Assembly (NCBI GenBank): GCA_958438125.1
Contig: CAUBQN010000050.1
Span: 1-9,963, forward strand
DNA from: an uncultured Collinsella sp.
GTDB lineage: Bacteria; Actinomycetota; Coriobacteriia; Coriobacteriales; Coriobacteriaceae
DNA length: 9,963 nt
Reading direction: 5' to 3'
This document shows, in pieces, positions 1-6,900 of the stretch; within the stretch, counting starts at the first letter, position 1; every line of letters begins with the position of its first letter. A program made the translations under genes and the position numbers. The notes beneath the pieces are model-generated. The model saw only the letters and a list, made by a program, of their open reading frames with translations, searched no databases and was not told the DNA's origin.

Positions 1-193
<193 letters not shown>

Positions 194-194
194 A

Positions 195-1634
195 TTAGTT
201 CTCCTCGGTCTCAGCGGTCTCGGACTCAGCAAAGTTCCAGCCGGCAAGGCGGTCCTTCGCGGTGTCGATGTCCAGGTAGTTCTCCTCACCGTCCATGAGT
301 CGCGTAAAGGCGGTAAAGAGATAGTGGGCATCGGTGGGGCCAGGCGAAGCCTCGGGGTGGTACTGGACCGAGAAGCACGGGGCGTCGAGCAGCTGGATGC
401 CCTCGGCGGTGCCGTCGTTGAGGTTCACATGCGTCAGGCGAATGCGACCAAAGCGCTCGTTCATCACGACCGGCGCGATTCCGCGGCGCACCCAGGCGCG
501 CAGATCTCCATCGGCCGCATGCTCGGTCTCGCCGCCCGAAAGCTCGGGGACAAGCTTGCCCAGACTGGGGAACAGCAGGCCAAAGCCGTGGTTTTGCGCG
601 GTGATCTCCACGCGGCGGCTCACCAGGTTCATGACCGGCTGGTTGCCACCGCGGTGACCGAACTTAAGCTTTTCCATCTGGGCGCCGCAGGCCAGGCTGA
701 TCATCTGGTGACCAAGACAAATACCAAAGACCGGCACCTTGCCGATCAGCTGCTGCACCTGCTCGTAGGTCTCCACCACGGCGTCGGGGTCGCCGGGGCC
801 ATTGGACAAAAAGACACCGTCGGGATTCATGTCGAGCACCTCACTCGCGGGCGTATCCCACGGCACGACGGTAAGGTCGCAGCCGGCGCGGACCAGCCCC
901 TCCAGAATACCGCGCTTCACACCGCAGTCGTAGGCGACCACCTTGTGACGGGCAGGAGCGGCAGCCGAAAGCGCAAAGTCATGCGTGGCAGGCAGGTCGG
1001 CGGCCACAAACTCATGAGGCTCAGGGCAGCTCACGGTCTTGACCAGGTTCTCGCCTACCAGCGTGGGCGCTGCGGCCAGACGCTCGGCAAGCTCGTCGAC
1101 GTCGAAGACCTCGGTCGAGATAATGCCCATCTTGGAACCATTGTCGCGCAGATGGCGCACTAGAGCGCGGGTGTCGATACCCTCGATAGCGACGATGCCG
1201 TGAGCGCGCAGGTACTCCGGCACGCTGACGGCCGAGCGCCAGTTAGAAGGCGTGGCGCACATGTCGCGAACGATCATGCCGCGCATAGCCGGAGCGCTCG
1301 CAGGGCGCACGGCGTCGCCGGGGAAGGCCGACTGGACGTCGGTCTCGTCGATACCGTAATTGCCGATCTGCGGATAGGTCATAGTTACGATTTGGCCGGC
1401 ATAACTCGGGTCGGTCATGACCTCAAAGTAGCCCTCGAGCGAGGTGTTGAAGCAGACTTCGCCGGTCGCGGTGCCCTCGGCGCCGCATGCACGTCCATAA
1501 AAAATGGTCCCATCCTCAAGATACAGGATGCAGGGACCACAGGTGCCCTTGCTGGTTTTGGCCAGCATACGCTGGCAAAGCTCGCTGGGCGCGAAGGTGC
1601 GGGCGGCAGCGCCCACGGTATGGTTGTTCGCCAT
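195..1634 (-). CDS. carA: Carbamoyl-phosphate synthase small (glutaminase) subunit
   Basis: CarA hydrolyses glutamine and passes ammonia to CarB. The N-terminal CarA domain (about residues 36-175) carries LEDGTIFYGR, GEVCFNTSLEGYFEVMTDPS and YPQIGNYG. The class I glutamine amidotransferase domain (about 230-448) has SNGPGDP (277-283), the nucleophile in GICLGHQ (C306), and H426/E428 in YHPEASPGP. I chose the ATG at 1634 (479 aa) because AAGGAGAA sits just upstream; a GTG at 1655 in the same frame falls inside a hairpin and has no such site. The protein is about 100 residues longer than E. coli CarA. The extra length is about 30 residues at the N-terminus, about 36 between QNHGF (347-351) and RLTHVNLNDGT (399-409), and an acidic C-terminal tail. 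It is followed after one base by carB. The leader carries a PyrR-type hairpin, so pyrimidine-dependent control is inferred. Confidence 0.97.
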   Translation of the reverse strand: MANNHTVGAAARTFAPSELCQRMLAKTSKGTCGPCILYLEDGTIFYGRACGAEGTATGEVCFNTSLEGYFEVMTDPSYAGQIVTMTYPQIGNYGIDETDVQSAFPGDAVRPASAPAMRGMIVRDMCATPSNWRSAVSVPEYLRAHGIVAIEGIDTRALVRHLRDNGSKMGIISTEVFDVDELAERLAAAPTLVGENLVKTVSCPEPHEFVAADLPATHDFALSAAAPARHKVVAYDCGVKRGILEGLVRAGCDLTVVPWDTPASEVLDMNPDGVFLSNGPGDPDAVVETYEQVQQLIGKVPVFGICLGHQMISLACGAQMEKLKFGHRGGNQPVMNLVSRRVEITAQNHGFGLLFPSLGKLVPELSGGETEHAADGDLRAWVRRGIAPVVMNERFGRIRLTHVNLNDGTAEGIQLLDAPCFSVQYHPEASPGPTDAHYLFTAFTRLMDGEENYLDIDTAKDRLAGWNFAESETAETEEN

Positions 1635-1638
1635 AGTT

Positions 1639-1673
1639 CTCCTTCCCGGTCTCACAGGACCGGCTTAAAGGTG
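1639..1673 (-). promoter_or_regulatory. Candidate PyrR-binding hairpin occluding the carA ribosome binding site
   Basis: On the minus strand a perfect 6-bp upper stem (CCGGTC at 1663-1658 with GACCGG at 1651-1646) closes a hexaloop CTGTGA (1657-1652). This fits the PyrR loop consensus CNGNGA within UCCNGNGAG. Below it is an asymmetric purine-rich internal loop (TAAG at 1667-1664 opposite G1645). The lower stem pairs CCTT (1671-1668) with AAGG (1644-1641), and C1673 can pair with G1639, so the lower strand is the carA Shine-Dalgarno AAGGAG itself. PyrR is the UMP-responsive RNA-binding repressor of pyrimidine genes. The layout fits translational repression, as described for Mycobacterium PyrR, rather than attenuation, because no terminator lies between hairpin and start codon. 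The hairpin is seen; PyrR binding is inferred from the consensus. Confidence 0.75.
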
Positions 1674-1692
1674 TGTAGTTAGGCCTCGCGGT

Positions 1693-1698
1693 ATTGTA
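1693..1698 (-). promoter_or_regulatory. Possible -10 element for carAB
   Basis: TACAAT on the minus strand at 1698-1693 matches five of six bases of the sigma-70-type -10 box. Its start point near 1686 would give a leader of about 50 nt containing the whole PyrR-type hairpin. No good -35 hexamer is present at 16-18 bp spacing (ACGCCA at 17 bp). A direct repeat of CATTTCG lies about 45-60 bp upstream of the inferred start. Weak call based on one box and position only. Confidence 0.25.
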
Positions 1699-1792
1699 AC
1701 CGTAAGCATGCCTCATGGCGTTAATTTCATCGAAATGTTTACGAAATGATAATTATGACTTTCTATGCATAATGTTTTTTAATCCCCGTCCC

Positions 1793-1834
1793 AAAAAAAT
1801 CATCCCGCGGGACTTGTGGCTCACGCGGGATGAT
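1793..1834 (-). terminator. Rho-independent terminator of the ABC transporter operon
   Basis: A perfect 11-bp inverted repeat (ATCATCCCGCG at 1799-1809 and CGCGGGATGAT at 1824-1834) encloses a 14-nt loop. On the minus strand it is followed directly by a run of six to seven T (1799-1793). It begins 7 bases after the stop codon of the gene at 1841-2806, so it ends that operon and insulates carAB from it. Confidence 0.9.
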
Positions 1835-1840
1835 GGCGTC

Positions 1841-2806
1841 TTATTTTTTCTTGTCCTGCTCCAGCAGTTCGGACGGTGTGCGATCGGGCTTGCCGCCGCG
1901 GAAAATCTCGCGGCCATGCAGACGATGCTCCAGATCGCGCTCGGCCTTTTCCTCGTCAATCTTGGTCTGGCTCACCACCGGGTCCTCAATCAACGACGAC
2001 ACCGAGTTCACCTGCTTCTGAATGCGCTCGGCGATGGTGTCGTCCATACTCACGATGCGCATCTTCCAGTCGATACTCGTGGCGTTGGATGAGCTCTTGG
2101 TCCACACGAACGTCAAAATGGCGCTCTGGTGGCCGCGCGCGGGGAACATGCCAAAGAAGGAATCGTGCTGAATGTTGCTATCCTCGTCGATATAGGCGTG
2201 AACGTTATACACCACGCGGTCGATCTTATCGTTGAGCAACGCGTTGGTCGCAAGCGCCGCGGCCTGAATCTGCCCGTTGGACAGCAGCTCGAGCTCGTTG
2301 GCAGACGATGTGTCCAACACCGTCACCTCAACCGTGCCCGTGCGTTCATCGGCTTCATCGACGGTAAAATCGAGCGGGAACTGCGTAAAGCCATTGCCCC
2401 ACTCAAGGCCGCCCTTCAGCGCGGTCGAAACGGTATCGACCGAAACGCTCTCGGACAGGTTGGCGGTGTTCAGACGACGCATCACGCCGTAGCCAATCTG
2501 CATGCCCACGATCAGCACCAAAATACCGATGACCACGGCCATCGCGGTCTTCGTAATGGTATGGCTCACCTGCGAGCCCGAAGGATCGTCCTCGGACAGC
2601 GGGTCGATATGTTTTGCCTGGCTCGCGCGGTCCTCGCTGCGCAGCTGCGCTAGCGCCGCTTTGTCACCGCGCTTGACGGCGGCCTCTTTCTCGCGCATGC
2701 GCTCGGTACGCTTTTTGGCAAGCGTAGGATCCAAGACGCCGGATGCATCGATTTCGGAGAATAACTCCGTCACTTCTTCCGGAGTCAAAGGGTTCTTGTC
2801 AGCCAT
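1841..2806 (-). CDS. Single-pass membrane protein of unknown function
   Basis: I do not recognise this 321-residue protein. Residues 1-80 are charged and predicted cytoplasmic, with a Lys/Arg/Glu-rich helical stretch (about 30-60). One clear transmembrane segment follows at about 86-107 (TAMAVVIGILVLIVGMQIGYG). The rest (about 110-321) contains alternating beta-like segments such as GTVEVTVLD (157-165), RVVYNVHAYID (197-207) and SAILTFVWTKS (228-238), then a highly charged C-terminus ending in KKK. There is no cleavable signal peptide; an N-in, C-out type II topology is plausible. The start ATG is preceded by AGGAAG. It begins 19 bases after the stop of the ABC transporter gene and ends just before a strong terminator, so it is the second gene of a two-gene operon. 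An accessory role for the exporter is possible but only inferred from position. Confidence 0.85.
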   Translation of the reverse strand: MADKNPLTPEEVTELFSEIDASGVLDPTLAKKRTERMREKEAAVKRGDKAALAQLRSEDRASQAKHIDPLSEDDPSGSQVSHTITKTAMAVVIGILVLIVGMQIGYGVMRRLNTANLSESVSVDTVSTALKGGLEWGNGFTQFPLDFTVDEADERTGTVEVTVLDTSSANELELLSNGQIQAAALATNALLNDKIDRVVYNVHAYIDEDSNIQHDSFFGMFPARGHQSAILTFVWTKSSSNATSIDWKMRIVSMDDTIAERIQKQVNSVSSLIEDPVVSQTKIDEEKAERDLEHRLHGREIFRGGKPDRTPSELLEQDKKK

Positions 2807-2825
2807 AAACTTCCTGTCATATCAA

Positions 2826-4598
2826 TCAGTCGAGCTCGTGCGCACGCGCACCTTCGAACTGCATTCGATAGTAACGGGCATAGGTGCCGCCACGGGCGAG
2901 AAGCTCCTCGTGCGTGCCACGCTCCACAACGCGACCATGCTCAACGGTCGCAATCTCATCGGCATGCTTAATGGTCGAAAGACGGTGGGCGATAATAATC
3001 GTGGTGCGGCCGCGTGCCAGCTCTTCGAGTGACTCCTGCACCGCCTCCTCGCTCTCGTTATCCAAAGCACTCGTCGCCTCGTCCAAAATCAGGATCTTGG
3101 GGTTCTTGAGAAACACGCGCGCGATGGCAACGCGCTGCTTCTGTCCGCCCGAAAGACGGCTGCCGCGCTCGCCCACCACGGTGTCGTAGCCCTGCGGAAG
3201 CGACTCGATAAAGGCATCGATGTTGGCGCGACGGGCGGCCTCGGCGATCTCTTCTGCCGTGGCGCCCGGCTTGCCGTAGGCGATGTTCTCGCCAATCGTA
3301 CCGTCAAATAGATAGACATCCTGCTGCACCAGGCCGATGGCGCGGCGCAGGCTCTGCTGCGTCACATCGCGCACGTCCTGGCCGTCGATGCTAATGGATC
3401 CGGCAGCCACGTCATAAAAGCGCGGCAGCAGCGAACAGGTCGTGGACTTGCCACCGCCCGAAGGGCCAACCAGCGCGATGGTCTGCCCGGGCTTGATGGA
3501 CAGATTCATATGGTCGATAACGGGACGCTCGTCGGCATAGCCCTCGCCCAGCTCGACATCCTCGTAGTTAAAGCACACGTCGTGATACTCCACGGCGCCG
3601 GCAGTCACCTGCAGATCCGTAGCGCCCGGCTTGTCCTGGATATCCGGCGCGGTCGAGAGCACCTCGTCCATACGTTTAAAGCCGGCGATAGCCTTCTGAT
3701 ACGTTTCGGCCGAATTGACGAGCGTCTCGAGCGGCGTGCAGAACAGCGAAATATAGAGTGCAAAGGTCGCCATATCGACCGCCTGCAGCTGTCCCTGGGC
3801 GACCAGCCAGCCGCCCAGCAGCACCACGATCACATAGAGCACACCCGAGAGCAGGCCATACGTCGCGGTATAGACGCCCATGGCGTGATACATGTTCTCC
3901 TTGGACGAAAGGTAGCGATCGTTAGAGGCACGGAACTTGGCGCGCTCGGTCTCCTCGTTGGCAAAGCTCTTGACTACGCGCATGCCCGCAAGCGAATCCT
4001 GCAGCTGCGCATTGATGCCGCTGATCTTTTTGCGGTTGTCGCTAAAAACCTCGCGCATACGCATGTTCTGCCAAAACATGATGACCGCAAAAGCCGCCGT
4101 CACCACGGCCATGGCGAGCGCCAGCACCGGGGCGATGGTAAAGAGGATCGCAAACGAGCCAATAATCTCGATGCCGCAGATGATGATCCACTCGGGCACG
4201 TGGTGCGCCGCCTCGCAGATATCGAACAGATCGTTGACCACGCGGCTCATCATGTCGCCCGAACTGTTGCGGTCGAAGTACGCAAAGCTAAAGCGCTCGT
4301 ACTGGTCAAACAGGTCCTCGCGCATCTTGGACTCCATGCGCGCACCCATCACGTGGCCCCAGTAGCTCACAAAGTAGCGGCAGGCGCAGCGAATGGCATA
4401 CATCAGCACCAAGCCCACCGCGATCATGCCGAGCGCCTGCATAATGGCAGCCTGACCCTGGGTAAACAGCCCTCCGGTCAAATTGCGCAGAATAATGGGG
4501 AACGCCAAGTCAATGGCGGCAAGCACCAGGGCGCAAACAGTATCGGCAACAAAAAGCCCCATCTGGGGCTTGTAATACGAAAGAAACCTCTTCAGCAT
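2826..4598 (-). CDS. ABC transporter, fused permease and ATPase (half-exporter)
   Basis: A 590-residue half-exporter of the MsbA/LmrA-like type: about six transmembrane helices in residues 15-300, then one nucleotide-binding domain. The ATPase shows Walker A GPSGGGKST (378-386), Q-loop around Q425/Q426, signature LSGGQKQR (482-489), Walker B ILILDE with catalytic E507, D-loop SALD (510-513) and switch histidine H538. All catalytic residues are intact. Such proteins work as homo- or heterodimers to export drugs, lipids or peptides. No partner half-transporter is adjacent, so a homodimer is the simplest reading. I chose the ATG at 4598 because AAGGTGAT lies immediately upstream and the protein then begins MLKRFLSYYKP, as usual in the family. 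An in-frame TTG at 4676 lacks a ribosome binding site. The substrate cannot be told from sequence. Confidence 0.93.
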   Translation of the reverse strand: MLKRFLSYYKPQMGLFVADTVCALVLAAIDLAFPIILRNLTGGLFTQGQAAIMQALGMIAVGLVLMYAIRCACRYFVSYWGHVMGARMESKMREDLFDQYERFSFAYFDRNSSGDMMSRVVNDLFDICEAAHHVPEWIIICGIEIIGSFAILFTIAPVLALAMAVVTAAFAVIMFWQNMRMREVFSDNRKKISGINAQLQDSLAGMRVVKSFANEETERAKFRASNDRYLSSKENMYHAMGVYTATYGLLSGVLYVIVVLLGGWLVAQGQLQAVDMATFALYISLFCTPLETLVNSAETYQKAIAGFKRMDEVLSTAPDIQDKPGATDLQVTAGAVEYHDVCFNYEDVELGEGYADERPVIDHMNLSIKPGQTIALVGPSGGGKSTTCSLLPRFYDVAAGSISIDGQDVRDVTQQSLRRAIGLVQQDVYLFDGTIGENIAYGKPGATAEEIAEAARRANIDAFIESLPQGYDTVVGERGSRLSGGQKQRVAIARVFLKNPKILILDEATSALDNESEEAVQESLEELARGRTTIIIAHRLSTIKHADEIATVEHGRVVERGTHEELLARGGTYARYYRMQFEGARAHELD

Positions 4599-4607
4599 AA
4601 TCACCTT

Positions 4608-4629
4608 ACGCGGTTTTACCAAACCGCGT
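4608..4629 (-). promoter_or_regulatory. 22-bp palindrome directly upstream of the exporter ribosome binding site
   Basis: ACGCGGTTT (4608-4616) and AAACCGCGT (4621-4629) form a perfect 9-bp inverted repeat around a 4-nt centre. It ends one base before the AAGGTGAT that serves the ABC transporter. As DNA it resembles an operator for a dimeric repressor such as a TetR-type regulator; as RNA it would be a stable tetraloop hairpin next to the Shine-Dalgarno. Neither role is shown. It has no T-run on the minus strand, so it is not a typical terminator. Confidence 0.5.
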
Positions 4630-4644
4630 TTCGTCTCGACGCTG

Positions 4645-4744
4645 CAAGTGCTCCATTTGGACAATCTGGCCTTCAATCGTCGGTCGCGTATATCCGTACG
4701 CTTCCCTCCTCTTTTAGGCCACCTTGTCTCAAATGGAGCACTTT
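4645..4744. repeat. 100-bp inverted-repeat element upstream of the exporter operon
   Basis: Perfect 14-bp ends, AAGTGCTCCATTTG at 4646-4659 and its complement at 4730-4743, continue inward as an imperfect repeat of about 27 bp. GACAATCTGGCC faces GACAAGGTGGCC, with two mismatches and one extra base. A small nested hairpin (GCGTA 4686-4690, TACGC 4697-4701) sits almost exactly at the centre, so the whole piece is one large imperfect palindrome. CGCTG occurs as a direct repeat just outside both ends (4640-4644 and 4745-4749) and could be a 5-bp target duplication. It has no coding capacity. It could be a MITE-like element, a paired operator, or a structured 5' leader; the sequence alone does not decide. 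Confidence 0.6.
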
Positions 4745-4763
4745 CGCTGACTTACACAAACCT

Positions 4764-4779
4764 GCGGGATCATCCCCGC
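4764..4779 (-). terminator. Weak terminator-like hairpin after the NUDIX gene
   Basis: GCGGG (4764-4768) pairs with CCCGC (4775-4779) over a 6-nt loop, starting 4 bases past the NUDIX stop codon. On the minus strand it is followed by AGGTTTGTGT, a poor T-tract. It may stop or only slow transcription before the exporter operon. Confidence 0.4.
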
Positions 4780-4782
4780 TCG

Positions 4783-5478
4783 TTAAAGATCGGCCCCGCC
4801 CAAGCGATGCGCGATGCTGTCGCAAGCCAAGGCACCTACGACGGTCTTGGCGTCTTCGATCTTGCCGTCGAGCACGGCGTCGATCAGCTCGTGTAGCGGC
4901 ACCAGATCCACGTTGACAAACTCGTCATCATCGGGGTTGGGCACATCAAACTCGAGCTTGGTAGCCAAGTAGATGTGAATGATCTCGTCGCAAAAACCGC
5001 AGGACGTGACAATCGACGTCAAAAAGCGAATGCGACCAGCCCTAAAGCCCGTCTCCTCATGCAGCTCGCGCTTGGCGCAATCGAGCGGGTCCTCGCCCGG
5101 ATCGAGTTTGCCGGCGGGAATCTCGACCGTCACGCGGTCGATGGCGGTGCGGTACTGACGCACCAGTACGATCTTGCCGCTCTCGGTCAGTGCCACAACG
5201 GCCGCCGCACCCGGATGGCGAACGATATCGCGGGCGCTGCGGCGACCGTTGGGCAGCTCAACCTCAAGACGGTGGACGTCGAGAATCTTGCCCTTCCAGG
5301 CGCACTCCTCCGAAAGAATCTTCTCGTGCAGCTCGGCATCGTGCGGGTCGTCGTCGCCCAGCACCAGTGCCGGCTCGTCAGCCACCTCGCCACCAGGCTC
5401 GCCCTCGGCGTGTCCATACATGCGGCTGTCCTCTTCGACAATCTGCGCGTCCACGAGCTCTTCGTTCTTATCGTCCAT
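4783..5478 (-). CDS. NUDIX hydrolase, ADP-ribose pyrophosphatase type
   Basis: A 231-residue NUDIX enzyme likely to cleave ADP-ribose or related nucleoside diphosphate sugars to AMP and a sugar phosphate. The NUDIX box is perfect (G123, x5, E129, x7, R137-E-L-H-E-E-T-G-F145), giving the Mg-binding RELHEE core. The preceding stretch HPGAAAVVAL, VLVRQYR and VEIPAGKLDPGED, and the later TSCGFCDEIIHIYLA, are typical of the ADP-ribose pyrophosphatase branch. The N-terminal 45 or so residues are very acidic and not part of the usual fold. Two starts are possible: ATG at 5487, which lies directly against GGGAGGA, and ATG at 5478, with a more workable spacing of about 10 nt. I prefer 5478. It follows purD by 21 bases, so they probably share an mRNA. 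Exact substrate is uncertain. Confidence 0.9.
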   Translation of the reverse strand: MDDKNEELVDAQIVEEDSRMYGHAEGEPGGEVADEPALVLGDDDPHDAELHEKILSEECAWKGKILDVHRLEVELPNGRRSARDIVRHPGAAAVVALTESGKIVLVRQYRTAIDRVTVEIPAGKLDPGEDPLDCAKRELHEETGFRAGRIRFLTSIVTSCGFCDEIIHIYLATKLEFDVPNPDDDEFVNVDLVPLHELIDAVLDGKIEDAKTVVGALACDSIAHRLGGADL

Positions 5479-5499
5479 CCGTCTCATTCCTCCCGGATT

Positions 5500-6804
5500 T
5501 TAGGCATCCCAGGCGTCGCGGCCGCGCAGTGCGCGCAGGCCAATGTCGCGACGCAGGGTCTTACCCTCAAAATCGATCTTCTCGCAGGCCTCGTAGGCAA
5601 GGTTGCGAGCGTTCTCGAACGTATCGCCCAGCGCGGTCACGGCAAGCACGCGGCCGCCGTTGGTCACGAGCTGGCCATCTACCACGGCGGTACCGGCATG
5701 GTACACGGTCACGTTCTCCATGGCCTCGGCGTCGGCGATGCCGGTGATGACTTTGCCCTTCTCGTAGCTGCCGGGGTAGCCCGCGCTCGTCAGAACAACG
5801 GCCACAGCCCACTCGTCACGCCAATCGAGCTCAATCTGATCAAGCTCGCAGTTGGCGCAGGCGAGCATAACCTCGACCAGATCGTTCTTGAGGCGCGGCA
5901 GCACGACCTGCGTCTCGGGATCGCCAAAGCGAGCATTGAACTCCAGCACCTTGGGGCCGGCAGGGGTGAGCATAAAGCCACCGTACAGGCAACCGCGGTA
6001 GTCGATGCCCTCGGCAGCAAGCTCGGCCACGGTCTGCTCCATGACCGCCACCATGGTGGCGTGCTCCTCGTCGGTCACGATGGGCACCGGGCTGTAGACG
6101 CCCATGCCGCCGGTGTTGGGGCCAAGGTCGCCCTCGAGCGCACGCTTGTGGTCCTGCGAGGTGGCCATGGGGCGCACGGTCTTGCCGTCGGTAAAGGCCA
6201 GCAGCGAGCACTCGGGGCCAACCAGCATCTCCTCAATGACCACGGTATTGCCGGCATCACCAAAGGCTCCGCCAAAGCACTCACGCACGGCTTCCTCGGC
6301 CTGCTCGAGCTCAGTCGCCACGATAACGCCCTTGCCTGCGGCCAGGCCGTCAGCCTTGACAACCAGCGGGGCACCCTGCTCGCGCACATAGGCAAGAGCC
6401 GAAGCCTCGTCAGTAAACGAGCCATAGGCGGCCGTCGGAATGCCGGCACGCTCCATGAGCTGCTTGGAAAAAAGCTTGGAGCCCTCCATCTGAGCGCCCT
6501 CGGCACCCGGGCCAAAGCAGGGAATGCCCGCCGCGCGCACGGCATCGGCTACGCCCGCCACGAGCGGAGCCTCGGGGCCAATCACCACGAGTCCGCATCC
6601 GTGGCTCTGGGCAAACGCCGCCACGGCCGCAGGATCGCAATCGTCGAGAACCACGTTCTCGCCGCAGCTCGCGGTGCCGCCGTTACCCGGCGCGATGTAG
6701 AGCTTGCCGGCGCGCGGTGATGCTGCGAGCTTAGCTGCCAAAGCATGCTCACGGCCGCCGCTGCCCAACAACAGGATGTCGATGGTTTGAGTGTCCGCCT
6801 TCAA
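5500..6804 (-). CDS. purD: Phosphoribosylamine-glycine ligase (GAR synthetase)
   Basis: PurD joins glycine to phosphoribosylamine with ATP, the second step of purine synthesis. The 434-residue product shows the N-domain start ILLLGSGGREHALAAKL (10-26), VIGPEAPLVAGVAD (74-87), the ATP-grasp segments PLVVKADGLAAGKGV (146-160) and QDHKRALEGDLGPNTGGMG (217-235), then GGFMLT and VLEFNARFGDPETQ (286-299) with the metal-binding Glu and Asn. The length fits the family. The start is a TTG at 6804: it lies 6 bases after GGAGG and gives the expected N-terminus. Longer in-frame starts extend through the intergenic hairpin and are rejected. purA lies upstream, separated by 118 bases that hold a hairpin, and the NUDIX gene follows closely. 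Confidence 0.96.
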   Translation of the reverse strand: MKADTQTIDILLLGSGGREHALAAKLAASPRAGKLYIAPGNGGTASCGENVVLDDCDPAAVAAFAQSHGCGLVVIGPEAPLVAGVADAVRAAGIPCFGPGAEGAQMEGSKLFSKQLMERAGIPTAAYGSFTDEASALAYVREQGAPLVVKADGLAAGKGVIVATELEQAEEAVRECFGGAFGDAGNTVVIEEMLVGPECSLLAFTDGKTVRPMATSQDHKRALEGDLGPNTGGMGVYSPVPIVTDEEHATMVAVMEQTVAELAAEGIDYRGCLYGGFMLTPAGPKVLEFNARFGDPETQVVLPRLKNDLVEVMLACANCELDQIELDWRDEWAVAVVLTSAGYPGSYEKGKVITGIADAEAMENVTVYHAGTAVVDGQLVTNGGRVLAVTALGDTFENARNLAYEACEKIDFEGKTLRRDIGLRALRGRDAWDA

Positions 6805-6858
6805 GGGTGCCTCCTCTATGGATAAATGGCCCGCTCCGCGCGAGCCCTTTGCAAGCAA

Positions 6859-6900
6859 ATATACCCCTCGGCCGCCCGCTTGGGCTGCAAAGGGGTATAT
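6859..6900 (-). terminator. Hairpin terminator or attenuator between purA and purD
   Basis: ATATACCCCT (6859-6868) and AGGGGTATAT (6891-6900) are a perfect 10-bp inverted repeat. Its loop holds a second stem, GCCC (6874-6877) with GGGC (6882-6885). On the minus strand the hairpin begins 22 bases after the purA stop and is followed by TTTGCTT, only moderately T-rich. It probably ends purA transcripts at least in part. The purD ribosome binding site lies about 45 bases further on and I see no convincing separate purD promoter, so read-through may feed purD. Confidence 0.6.

Noticed and set aside
4599..4676. Longer ABC transporter start at the TTG at 4676
   Set aside because: No ribosome binding site precedes it, and the extra residues run through the palindrome and part of the 100-bp element. 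The ATG at 4598 has AAGGTGAT and a family-like N-terminus.
3510..4916. Plus-strand open frame of 468 codons opposite the ABC transporter
   Set aside because: It runs antisense to a transporter with every ATPase motif intact. The predicted protein is compositionally odd and spans an intergenic region with terminator and palindromes.
4975..6720. Plus-strand open frame of 581 codons across the NUDIX gene and purD
   Set aside because: It is the antisense shadow of purD and the NUDIX gene in high-GC DNA. Its product is low-complexity, rich in His, Ala, Leu and Gly, with no motif, while the minus strand encodes complete conserved enzymes.
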